Shown piece after piece: positions 32,811-41,500 of a stretch of 64,000 nt of DNA. Source of the DNA: Phycisphaeraceae bacterium. GTDB taxonomy: Bacteria > Planctomycetota > Phycisphaerae > Phycisphaerales > UBA1924. Location: positions 1 to 64,000 of the forward strand of contig JAHBXG010000019.1 in the NCBI GenBank assembly GCA_019636565.1, given 5' to 3'. Below the pieces are notes generated by a model, which did not search any database, had not been told where the DNA came from, and was given only the letters and a program-made list of their open reading frames with translations. A program made the translations under genes and the position numbers. The first letter of the stretch is position 1, and each line of letters begins with the position of its first letter.

Positions 32811-34661
32811 ATGCCCTTCCGGTCGCTTGTCTTCGTCATGTTCGCTTTGGCGCTCACTTCGTGCGCTGAGTCTCAAACAGCCAGCAAGGCGGTCGGCGCG
32901 CCAAAGCAGCATTCCGCTTCGGTCGGACGTCCCGCTCAGGCGAATGGTGAGCCGACATATCGCCATGTCGTCGCTGCCGATCACGAAATCGCATCCAGGG
33001 CCGGCCTGGAGATGCTCCGCAAGGGCGGCAACGCGGTGGATGCGGCCGTCGCCGCCAGTTTCACGCTTTCGGTCGTACGCCCTTATTCCTGCGGCATCGG
33101 CGGGGGCGGTTTCATGATGATCCACCTGAAGACGCACGCGAGGCTTGCTGGCTTGCCGCGGACGATCGCGCTCGACTACCGCGAAGTTGCGCCTTCGTGG
33201 GCAAAGCCGGACTTCTTCGAAACCGACCCGAAGTGCAAAGACGATCCGAGCGCCTCGACCAATGGCGCACACGCCGTAGCGATCCCCGGCTCCGTCGCGG
33301 GGCTGCTTGATGCGCTCGAGAAATACGGAACCCTGCCTCGCCAAACCGTTCTCGCCCCGGCGATCCGGGCCGCGGAAGAAGGCTTTGCCGTGGATGCCGA
33401 CTACATGCGTGCGGCGGCATCATCCAACGTCGCGCGAGGCCTGAAAGAGGGCGGGGCACAATTCGCGGAATTTCGTTCGATCTTTCTGATGAACGGTCAG
33501 ATTAAGGAAGGGGATGTACTCAAACAGCCCGCCCAGGCTCGCGCGCTGAGGTTGATTTCTCGGGACGGCGCAAAGGCCTTCTACAGCGGAGAAATCGCGT
33601 CGGCGATCCGAAATGTACTTGCCGCCGGCGGGGCAAGCGTGACCGCTGCAGAACTCGCGGCGTATCGGCCCCGTGAATTACTCCCCTTGACGACCATTTT
33701 TCAGGGCAAGCTGGTGTTCGCGTTCCCGCCACCATCTAGCGGCGGAATCGTGCTGATCCAGACGCTGGGCATGATCGAGGCTCGGCGCGCGGAATTCGAT
33801 TCGTTCGAGTACGCCAGCAGCGCGCAGATTCACTTTCTCACCGAAGCGTTCAAGCATTCATTCGCCGATCGATCCCGCTTTCTTGCCGACCCGGCGGTCG
33901 TGGACATCCCGGTGCTCGCGCTCACCAGCCAGAGCAACACCCGCGAGCTGGCAGCACGGATCGACATGGCTCATACGCAGCCGATTGACTCTTACGGGAG
34001 CATCGTCCCCCGTGGTGATTCCGCGGCACCGAAAGACGCGGGCACGAGCCACTTGAGTGTGGTCGATTCATGGGGCAACGCCGTCGCCTGCACCGAGACG
34101 ATCAATCTTCAATTTGGCTCACTGGTCTGTGTACCGGGCTTCGGATTCATCCTGAACGACCAGATGGACGACTTCACCACCCGGCGCGGCAAACCGAACG
34201 CCTTCGGCCTGCGCCAGGACGATCGCAACCTCCCCGCGCCGGGCAAACAGCCGTTGTCGAGCATGTCCCCCACCATCGTGCTTTCCGGCGACGCGGAAAA
34301 CTCGCCTGTGGAACTTGTCGTCGGCGGGTCCGGCGGGCCGTGGATCATTACGGGTACGCTGCAGGTGATGCTCGATTGCCTGACCTACGGCATCCCCGCT
34401 TCGCGTGCCGTCGCGCAGCCACGAATCCATCACCAGTGGATGCCCGATACGCTCCGCATCGAGCCGGAAATCGCGGACGCGCGCGAAGGAACGGGTGCAC
34501 AGACGCGAACCGTGGGCGCCGGACTCAATTCGCGAGGACAAGAACTCAAGCTCGGAAAGTCCGAGTGCGTCATCCAGGTCATCCGCCGCTCGCCCAGCGC
34601 CCCCGTGCGCTACGAGGCGGGCAGCGATCCGAGAAAGGGCGGCAAGCCGGCCGGCGAATGA
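32811..34661 (+). CDS. ggt: Gamma-glutamyltransferase
   Basis: A 616-residue autoprocessing N-terminal nucleophile hydrolase that cleaves glutathione and other gamma-glutamyl compounds outside the cytoplasm. The start at 32811 gives a lipoprotein-type signal PFRSLVFVMFALALTSC (lipobox L-T-S-C). The maturation site and nucleophile is the threonine (about 412) in DAGTSHLSVVDSWGNAVACT, which would split the protein into large and small subunits. Substrate-binding signs are LDYREVAP, SCGIGGGGFMMI and the later PLSSMSPTIVL and GGSGGPWIITGTLQV. Its stop overlaps the next start as ATGA, so it is coupled to the prenyltransferase gene. Confidence 0.93.
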   Translation: MPFRSLVFVMFALALTSCAESQTASKAVGAPKQHSASVGRPAQANGEPTYRHVVAADHEIASRAGLEMLRKGGNAVDAAVAASFTLSVVRPYSCGIGGGGFMMIHLKTHARLAGLPRTIALDYREVAPSWAKPDFFETDPKCKDDPSASTNGAHAVAIPGSVAGLLDALEKYGTLPRQTVLAPAIRAAEEGFAVDADYMRAAASSNVARGLKEGGAQFAEFRSIFLMNGQIKEGDVLKQPAQARALRLISRDGAKAFYSGEIASAIRNVLAAGGASVTAAELAAYRPRELLPLTTIFQGKLVFAFPPPSSGGIVLIQTLGMIEARRAEFDSFEYASSAQIHFLTEAFKHSFADRSRFLADPAVVDIPVLALTSQSNTRELAARIDMAHTQPIDSYGSIVPRGDSAAPKDAGTSHLSVVDSWGNAVACTETINLQFGSLVCVPGFGFILNDQMDDFTTRRGKPNAFGLRQDDRNLPAPGKQPLSSMSPTIVLSGDAENSPVELVVGGSGGPWIITGTLQVMLDCLTYGIPASRAVAQPRIHHQWMPDTLRIEPEIADAREGTGAQTRTVGAGLNSRGQELKLGKSECVIQVIRRSPSAPVRYEAGSDPRKGGKPAGE

Positions 34662-35632
34662 GCGTTTCCGCGTCCAGTTCGGTCACGGTCGCTCCCGCAG
34701 CCGGGTTGGGCGAGCGCCTCGCGCTCGCAGCGAGCGACATCAAACTCTCGCACTCGATCTTCGCGATGCCGTTCGCTCTGCTGGCATCGTTTCTCGCCAA
34801 GCCCGCAGACATGCCATGGCTGACATTCTCCGGTGCACTCGTGCTCATCGTGCTCTGCATGTTCACCGCACGCAGTTGGGCAATGCTTATCAACCGCCTC
34901 GCCGACCGGTTGCTCGATGCCCGAAACCCTCGGACATCTCGGCGCGCCTTTGCGTCCGGCCGCCTCTCGCTCGCCTTCGGAAACGCGCTCACGCTGCTGC
35001 TCGGCGCATCGTTTGTCGCTGTCACGGCATGCTTCTGGTTCGCCTTCTCGAATCCATGGCCTGTTGTGCTCGCGGTTCCGGTGCTTGCCTGGATCGGCGC
35101 GTACTCGATCACCAAGAGATTCACCTGGGCCTGCCATCTATTTCTGGGAACCTCACTCGCGGCATCGCCGCTCGCCGCAGCGATCGCGATCAACCCCGCC
35201 GCGCTGGGTTTGCCCGCGACTGAAGCACCGGGAGTTCCGGAAGGGACACGTGCCGCGCTGTGGTGCTTCGCGGCGATGGTCACACTCTGGGTTGCCGGGT
35301 TTGACATCATCTATTCCCTCCAGGACGTGGACGAAGACCGGAAGGAGCGTTTGTTCAGCATCCCTTCTCGTTTCGGAGTCCGCGCCGCTATCTGGATCAG
35401 CCGGGGCCTTCACGGACTGGCACTGCTTTGCCTTGCAGCCGCGTGGCGGCTGGAACCTCGGTTAGGAGCGGCGTTCGGAGTCGCCGTCATCCTCGTTGCG
35501 GCACTGTTGTTAATTGAGCATTCGATCTTGTCCAGGCGGGGCAAGGCGGGCCTGAACGCGGCGTTTTTCACGATGAACGGGCTGGTGAGCCTGGTGGTCG
35601 GCGCGCTGGGCGTCGCGGACACGCTAAGTTAG
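34658..35632 (+). CDS. UbiA-family prenyltransferase (MqnP-like)
   Basis: A 324-residue integral membrane prenyltransferase with about eight helices. The first polyprenyl-phosphate site is NRLADRLLDARNPRTSRR (an NxxxDxxxD variant) and the second is DIIYSLQDVDEDRKERLFSI followed by PSRFG. This pattern matches the UbiA-like group used for prenylation in the futalosine menaquinone pathway (MqnP); a 4-hydroxybenzoate prenyltransferase is the alternative. The start at 34658 forms an ATGA overlap with the ggt stop; a longer open frame inside ggt is rejected. Other menaquinone genes are not in the window. Confidence 0.85.
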   Translation: MSVSASSSVTVAPAAGLGERLALAASDIKLSHSIFAMPFALLASFLAKPADMPWLTFSGALVLIVLCMFTARSWAMLINRLADRLLDARNPRTSRRAFASGRLSLAFGNALTLLLGASFVAVTACFWFAFSNPWPVVLAVPVLAWIGAYSITKRFTWACHLFLGTSLAASPLAAAIAINPAALGLPATEAPGVPEGTRAALWCFAAMVTLWVAGFDIIYSLQDVDEDRKERLFSIPSRFGVRAAIWISRGLHGLALLCLAAAWRLEPRLGAAFGVAVILVAALLLIEHSILSRRGKAGLNAAFFTMNGLVSLVVGALGVADTLS

Positions 35633-35846
35633 TTATTGGACGTTTTTTGGCATCGCCTGATGAATCGAAAGTCCAAAAAAGTTGCGGGTGTGTGACTGAT
35701 CAGTGAAATGTCCGAGGATCAGGTTCGATAAATAATGCGGACTCTCAGATGCGCTCGGAATTCGATGCAGCCAGACGCGGATTTGCAACGGACAGTGGGT
35801 GGAGCCGAAGGGATTTCCTTCGGAAAACCATCGGAAGGACTCGGGC

Positions 35847-36962
35847 TTGAGACAATTGTCCCTCGGCTTGGTGTTGTTGTCCCTCAGCGCTGTACCCGGC
35901 GCTGCGGTTGCCGGCGCGCTGTTTTCCCCAGACACCACCAATTTGTACATCATCAGCGTCAATCCCGCGACCGGTGCCTTGACGCAGTTCTCCACCAAAC
36001 CAGCCGGGCACTGGCTCGATGTCACGCTCGACATTGATTCGTTCACGATCGGAAACCTCCGGCAGTCGATGCAGGTCGGCTCGGAAGTCTGGATCAGCGA
36101 TCAGTTCTCGAATGCGATCTACAGATACTCGGCTCAGCAGGAGCATCCGCGCTTTCTGGGCACGCTCTCGAACGTCATGAACCCGCGCGGCATGGGGATA
36201 GTCAATGGCGAAGTGTGGATCTCCAGTGGAAACATCGGGGCTGGAACCGGGATCGCCCGTCTTGATTTCAACGGCAATCCGCTTGGAACATTTGCCGCGC
36301 AGGACCCGTTTGCCGTTCTTGCGCTCGATGCGGGCTCGGTGCTGACCTCCAATATTCAGGATAATCGGTTGGACCGCTTCCAATCGACGGGAACGATCGG
36401 CTCGTTTAGTGGCGTGTGGAGCGGGTCGAGCCAGCTGGATTTTCCGATGCAGATCGGGCGCTGGAACGAGAGCGGACAGGATCGTGTCGTTGCCGTCGGG
36501 TTCAGCGGGTTCGATTCCGGCTTGTACGTCTACAACGCCGCGACCGGCGCGTTTGTAAAACGGATACTCACCATCATGATCCTCCCGGACGTGACGGTGA
36601 CGAACCCGCGAGGGTTCGCGCCCATGAACAGCGAACTGCTCTGGTCGAGTTCCCAGGGCATCTTTGCGATGAGCACGTCGACGTGGTCGAGTCGCGTCGT
36701 CTATACGGGAGAGAATTTTACCTGCGGCTTCATCAACTCGGTGGACTTTGCGAAATACTGCGCGGGCGACCTCAACAACGATTCGCTCGTTGACGACGCC
36801 GATTTCTCGACGTTCGTTGTTGCATACAACGACCTGGTTTGCCCGACCCTTGAGAATGGCTACCCGGCCGGATGCCCCGCCGATCTCACCGGAAACGGCT
36901 TTGTAGACGACGCCGACTTTCTGATTTTTGTTACCGCGTACAACACGCTGCTCTGTCCTTGA
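35847..36962 (+). CDS. Secreted beta-propeller-like protein with dockerin-like tail
   Basis: A 371-residue secreted protein. The start is a TTG at 35847 with GGAAGG eight bases upstream, giving the signal peptide RQLSLGLVLLSLSAVPGAAV; a GTG at 35799 is the alternative. The body has repeating blades (LYIISVNPATGALTQFST, VWISDQFSNAIYRYS, VWISSGNIGAG, LYVYNAATGAFVKRI), which suggest a propeller of the NHL/SMP-30 style. The tail from CAGDLNNDSLVDDADFSTF to DLTGNGFVDDADFLIF, ending NTLLCP, is the paired calcium-loop module also seen in three neighbours. No enzymatic motif is visible. Confidence 0.75.
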   Translation: MRQLSLGLVLLSLSAVPGAAVAGALFSPDTTNLYIISVNPATGALTQFSTKPAGHWLDVTLDIDSFTIGNLRQSMQVGSEVWISDQFSNAIYRYSAQQEHPRFLGTLSNVMNPRGMGIVNGEVWISSGNIGAGTGIARLDFNGNPLGTFAAQDPFAVLALDAGSVLTSNIQDNRLDRFQSTGTIGSFSGVWSGSSQLDFPMQIGRWNESGQDRVVAVGFSGFDSGLYVYNAATGAFVKRILTIMILPDVTVTNPRGFAPMNSELLWSSSQGIFAMSTSTWSSRVVYTGENFTCGFINSVDFAKYCAGDLNNDSLVDDADFSTFVVAYNDLVCPTLENGYPAGCPADLTGNGFVDDADFLIFVTAYNTLLCP

Positions 36963-37065
36963 GTCGGCCGTCGCGACACTCCCTTCCCGCAGAAGCCGAG
37001 AATTTCTTGCGTTGGAACACCGTCGTCGGTACCCTCGGTTCACACATGCGAGGGAGACGATTCTG

Positions 37066-40000
37066 ATGCACAAATGCCTCCGACCGACGAGCGTTGCAAT
37101 GCTTCTGGCGGGTCTCGGCGCGGTTCATGCCGACCTCGCCTGGGCGCAATCCAAGGTGCAGTTCACGTACCTGTGGCACCTGGAGCAGCCGATCTACTGG
37201 CCGGATCGGCAGGCAACCGGCTTTGACCGATACGAACGGGCCAATGAATCTCGCTCTCACAAGTCCGGCGGCGCAACGCACCCCGAGAACAACCTCGACG
37301 ACATCTTTGGCCTCGATGATCGCAAGGCCGTGTATCAGTATCGCACACGCGACAGCATCAATCTGATCCGCTGGGCCTCACGCGCCGGCGCGCAGATCTC
37401 CTATTCCGGCGGGCTGATCGAGAACATCATGTCGCTGGGGGGTGCGAATCAACTTGGCTACAGCCCGACGTGGATGAACTCGATCCGCGAGGCCCGGTCG
37501 TGGACCACCGTCGGCGGCAAGCCGCGGCTGGATGTCGTGCTGTTCCCGTTCCACCATGCGCTCATGCCGCTGGTGGACGAGAACACCATGCGCAAGCAGA
37601 TTCAGGCGTACAAACGTATCTATGCGGATGCGTGGGGATCGGCGGTGCCTATCTCGCGCGGGTTCTTCCCCAGCGAAATGGCCTTCAGCACCCGCATGAT
37701 CGGCGTCCTCGCGAGCGAGGGTGTTTTCTGGTCGGTGGTCAGCGCCGAGAAGATTGCACGCTGCCAGCCGGACTTCCCGCTGGTGTTCGGTTCGGGCGGC
37801 GTGAACTGTGACCCGCCCAACAAGGCGGATCAGATCAACCCCGTGAACGCCACCGTGGGCAACGCGTGGTATCGCCAGTCGATCTCGCGAGGGTGCGCAC
37901 CCGTGGAATCGATCTTTTCGCTGATTCCGCGCCGGGCGCAATACGTTGATCCGAACAGCGGCGCCGTTTCATCGATCATCGTGATCCCGGCATCACAGGG
38001 TCTTTCGTGGCGCGATGGATATGCCCCCATCGGGACAACCGATTTTGCGAATCTTGCCGCGCTTCACACCGGCACCCGTCCGGCGCTCGTCACCCTCGCG
38101 CACGATGGCGACAACGCCTGGGGCGGCGGCTATTCCTATTACCAGGAAGCGACGCCCAATCTCGTTTCCAGCGCGAACAGCACCTACCCGGCCACCACCA
38201 TCGAGCAGTATCTTTCCGAGTATCCGGTCCCCGCGGACGACTTCGTGCACGTGGAGGACGGGGCATGGATCAACGCGGACGGCGACTTTGGGGCCCCGCA
38301 GTTCATCAACTGGAACTGGCCGCTCGTCAACGCTCAGGGAAACATCGACGTCGCCAACGGCTGGGCGGAGGACGCTCGCAATTGGGCGGTGATCACGGCG
38401 ATGCAGAATCGCGTGGAAACGGCCGAAGCGATCACGCTGGCGCGCCCCGTCGGATTCCCGAATCATGGTGGTACAGGCGGTGCGCCGCTCGATACGGGGC
38501 GAATCGTTTACCCGGACAACAGCACGCTGCCCGCCGAGAGAGCCTGGCATTACTTCATGGGCGCGCTCAACAGCGGGTACATGTACTACGGAACTTCGCT
38601 CGACATGGAGGTGAAGCCGACGATCGCCAGCAACAACGCCGCCCGCCTCGCCGACCCCGTCATCGCCAGCGCGGGACCGAGCGGCGACACCGTCGCGCCC
38701 ACCATCTGGATCCCTCAGCGCACACCCTGGAACCCCGGCTCCACAAACTTTGGCCCGCAGCACAAGTACCAGCAGGTCATCAACAACGGCGATTTTGATG
38801 TCTGGACGTTCGCGTACGACGCAAGCGGCATCCCCGATGGGCAAGTCCTACTGAAGTACCGGCTGGATAACGACGGAACGAATCCGCTCGACTCAAAACA
38901 AAACGAGACCTATGCCGGCGGGAACGAGGTGGGTGCCTGGCAGGCGATCACAATGACCAAGCGGGTGTTCCCTGCGGGCAACTTCTTCAATGATCCGGGG
39001 ATCAATTTCTACATCACGCCTCAGTACGTCGCGGATGAGTACTACACACGCCTTGCCGGCATCCGCTCGAAACTGGTTGACTACTACATCGAAGCGACCG
39101 ATGCGCGGGGCAACATCAAGAAGTCGCCGATTCAGCACGTGTACGTCGGCGATGGAAGCGGAGCGACAACCGGTGGCGGCACGGTCGTCGCGCTCACCCC
39201 CGAAACGCCCGTGGCTGGCCAGAACGTCACCGTCACCTATGACCCGGCGGGACGGAGTCTGGCTGGTGCCTCTTCTGTCTACCTGCACTACGGCTTCAAC
39301 CAGTGGACACCGGTGATCTCGCCCGATGCGCTCATGACCAAGGACAACCAGACCGGCAAGTGGAACCTGACAATTCCTGTCATTCCCTCCGCCACAAAAT
39401 TGGACATCGTGTTCAACAACGGCGCGGGGACGTGGGACAACAACGGCGGAAGCGATTGGCACTTCGCGGTGAGCGGCGGCCAACCCGCCGATACCTGGGA
39501 TGTCTCGGGGCAGCGAGATCCCGATTCAACACTGATCGCGACGAGCGCGAGTAACAGCATCAATCTGTGGGCGGGCCTGAAAGGGAGCATTTTCTACATG
39601 GCCACGCAGGCCGCTTCCGGCAGCAACGATCGCTTCCTGTTGCTCTCCGGACCGAACGGGCCCGGCGCGCTTCAGAGCGCAATGTGGGGCAAGGCCGGGC
39701 AGGTCGGCGCGTGGAGTTCCTTCGTCGGCAATGAGAGTTCCAACGGCTACAACGGCTGGTTTGACGTGCCGGCGGGCAACGTCACGCAGAGCGCCGCGAC
39801 CAACAATGGCGGAGTGCTCGCGGCGACCATCGACCTCAAAGTACGCTTCGGTGGGGGTACGACTCTTCCCAGCAAGGTCTTCGTGTCGGTCGGGACGTAT
39901 CCAACGGCGGACGGGACAGCTCCCGTCAGCTCCGATTGCATTCCGAGCGCCAGCGGCAGCAATCTGCCGAACGCTATTGAAGTACGGCTCTGCAGATTCT

Positions 40001-40212
40001 ACAGCCCGCGCTCGCCTCAAGGGTGTTGCCCGGCGGATCTGACCAACGACGGCCTCGTTGACGACGGAGACTTCGTCCTCTTTGCCGGTTTCTACGACAC
40101 GCTGATCATGAACGGACCGTACGAAGGGGCGGACCTGACCGGAGACGCCCAGTGCGATGATTCGGACTTTGTCCCCTTTGCCGCGGCGTATGACGCGCTG
40201 CTCTGTCCGTAG
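37066..40212 (+). CDS. Secreted GH57/GH119-like glycoside hydrolase with CBM25-like domain and dockerin-like tail
   Basis: A 1048-residue secreted protein, probably an alpha-glucan hydrolase. The signal peptide ends near HADLAWAQ. The catalytic part opens with FTYLWHLEQPIYWPDR. Candidate catalytic residues are E204 in GFFPSEMAFSTRMIGVLASE and D347/D349 in LAHDGDNAWGGG, by analogy to the GH57/GH119 nucleophile and acid. A starch-binding-like domain (CBM25 style) lies at about 705-810: PVAGQNVTVTYDPAGR, VYLHYGFNQWTP and WDNNGGSDWHFAVSGG. The C-terminal tail CPADLTNDGLVDDGDFVLF...DLTGDAQCDDSDFVPF ends ALLCP. GGGAG precedes the ATG. The exact family and substrate need a profile search. Confidence 0.75.
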   Translation: MHKCLRPTSVAMLLAGLGAVHADLAWAQSKVQFTYLWHLEQPIYWPDRQATGFDRYERANESRSHKSGGATHPENNLDDIFGLDDRKAVYQYRTRDSINLIRWASRAGAQISYSGGLIENIMSLGGANQLGYSPTWMNSIREARSWTTVGGKPRLDVVLFPFHHALMPLVDENTMRKQIQAYKRIYADAWGSAVPISRGFFPSEMAFSTRMIGVLASEGVFWSVVSAEKIARCQPDFPLVFGSGGVNCDPPNKADQINPVNATVGNAWYRQSISRGCAPVESIFSLIPRRAQYVDPNSGAVSSIIVIPASQGLSWRDGYAPIGTTDFANLAALHTGTRPALVTLAHDGDNAWGGGYSYYQEATPNLVSSANSTYPATTIEQYLSEYPVPADDFVHVEDGAWINADGDFGAPQFINWNWPLVNAQGNIDVANGWAEDARNWAVITAMQNRVETAEAITLARPVGFPNHGGTGGAPLDTGRIVYPDNSTLPAERAWHYFMGALNSGYMYYGTSLDMEVKPTIASNNAARLADPVIASAGPSGDTVAPTIWIPQRTPWNPGSTNFGPQHKYQQVINNGDFDVWTFAYDASGIPDGQVLLKYRLDNDGTNPLDSKQNETYAGGNEVGAWQAITMTKRVFPAGNFFNDPGINFYITPQYVADEYYTRLAGIRSKLVDYYIEATDARGNIKKSPIQHVYVGDGSGATTGGGTVVALTPETPVAGQNVTVTYDPAGRSLAGASSVYLHYGFNQWTPVISPDALMTKDNQTGKWNLTIPVIPSATKLDIVFNNGAGTWDNNGGSDWHFAVSGGQPADTWDVSGQRDPDSTLIATSASNSINLWAGLKGSIFYMATQAASGSNDRFLLLSGPNGPGALQSAMWGKAGQVGAWSSFVGNESSNGYNGWFDVPAGNVTQSAATNNGGVLAATIDLKVRFGGGTTLPSKVFVSVGTYPTADGTAPVSSDCIPSASGSNLPNAIEVRLCRFYSPRSPQGCCPADLTNDGLVDDGDFVLFAGFYDTLIMNGPYEGADLTGDAQCDDSDFVPFAAAYDALLCP

Positions 40213-40313
40213 ATGCAAGAGCGCTTCGGTGCTGCAAATTGCATGCAATAGCCGCGTGCTTCCGGCGTTTTCATCTCGTCGCACCGGCCTATGCGGTGAC
40301 GGAGATGCCTTTT

Positions 40314-41438
40314 ATGCGTGCAAATCGAATGTCTGCTGGGCTCTCGCTCGTTCTCGCAGTTCCCGCGCTCGCGCAGACTCCAACATTGAACGATGTGGTC
40401 TACGCGACGGTGTTTCGAGACAACGGCACCTCGATGCAACTGCATCTGGACGTGTACTGGAACAACAACGTGCCGCCCGCGTCCCCCGCTCCGTGCGTTC
40501 TCTGGATTCACGGCGGAGGCTGGAGCGGCGGCACGCACAACGGCATTCCCGCCGGAGCAAGGCAGCTCCTGCAGGACGGATTTGTGGTCGCGAGCGTGGA
40601 GTACCGCCTCAGCGGCGACGCGATCTTCCCAGCGCAGATACTCGATGTGAAGGGCGCGATCCGATTCCTCAAGCGCAACGCGGCCACCTATCGAGTTGAC
40701 CCTGCTCGCATCGCGACGTGGGGCAGCAGCGCCGGTGGACACCTTTCCGCGCTAACGCTGACGAGCAACAACGTGTTCGAACTCGAGGGGATTGTCGGTG
40801 GCGCCGGTCCGCGCGCGACCGTTCGGACCGCAGTGGATTATTTCGGCCCTACCGACCTGTTGAACATGAACCTGGATGTCACCACACCTCCCGGGTCAGG
40901 AATCAACCACGATGCTGCCAGTTCGCCCGAGTCAAATCTGATCGGCTTCAACGGACCCGGACAAGGCATCGGCGTGCTTCGCGCGAATCAATCGAATCCC
41001 GTGGCGCCCTATCCCGAGAAGATACATCTGGTGACCCTCGCCAATCCGATTTCGCACGTGAATCCGCGAGATCTCCGCATGCTGATCGCCCATGGAACGG
41101 CTGATACCAGCGTCCCGATCAAGCAGAGTCAACGGTTGTTCGACGCGCTGACGGCGGCGCACACATCCCCGACTTTCATCCCGGTGGAAGGCGCAGGGCA
41201 CGGCAACCTCGGAGCCGCGACCGACGCCGCAGCACGCGAGTTCCTCATCGCCGAACTCACACGCTGCTTGCCGGATATCGATCGCGATGGCATTGTCGAC
41301 GATTCGGACTTTGTGCAGTTCGCGATCGGCTACGACCTGCTCATTGATGTCGTCGGCGATTTCAATGGCGACGGCGCCACGGATGATGCGGATTTCATCG
41401 TGTTCGCGAGCGCATACAGCAACTTGGGCTGCCCGTAA
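40314..41438 (+). CDS. Secreted alpha/beta-hydrolase (esterase/lipase) with dockerin-like tail
   Basis: A 374-residue secreted esterase of the BD-FAE/hormone-sensitive-lipase-like group. The signal (SAGLSLVLAVPALAQ) is followed by the oxyanion loop LWIHGGGWSGG, nucleophile S139 in GSSAGGHLSAL, the acid probably in LIAHGTADTSVPI, and the histidine in GAGHGN. These enzymes often deacetylate plant or algal polysaccharides. The C-terminus carries DIDRDGIVDDSDFVQFAIGY and DFNGDGATDDADFIVFASAY, ending NLGCP. The ATG at 40314 has GGAG eight bases upstream; an ATG at 40305 is the alternative. It follows the amylase-like gene by about 100 bases, which suggests a shared polysaccharide role. Confidence 0.82.
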   Translation: MRANRMSAGLSLVLAVPALAQTPTLNDVVYATVFRDNGTSMQLHLDVYWNNNVPPASPAPCVLWIHGGGWSGGTHNGIPAGARQLLQDGFVVASVEYRLSGDAIFPAQILDVKGAIRFLKRNAATYRVDPARIATWGSSAGGHLSALTLTSNNVFELEGIVGGAGPRATVRTAVDYFGPTDLLNMNLDVTTPPGSGINHDAASSPESNLIGFNGPGQGIGVLRANQSNPVAPYPEKIHLVTLANPISHVNPRDLRMLIAHGTADTSVPIKQSQRLFDALTAAHTSPTFIPVEGAGHGNLGAATDAAAREFLIAELTRCLPDIDRDGIVDDSDFVQFAIGYDLLIDVVGDFNGDGATDDADFIVFASAYSNLGCP

Positions 41439-41500
41439 TCCACGATGGGGCCGAATCCGGCGAGGGCTGATCGGTGGCGCGTGCGGACCGTGCACCGGAC

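Noticed and set aside
34070..34657. Open frame upstream of the UbiA-like start
   Set aside because: It lies wholly in ggt, out of frame, and the ATGA overlap at 34658 gives the normal family N-terminus.
35643..35680. TTTTTTGG...CCAAAAAA pairing after the UbiA-like gene considered as a terminator
   Set aside because: The stem is A/T only apart from two G-C pairs and the loop is over 20 bases, so it is too weak to call.
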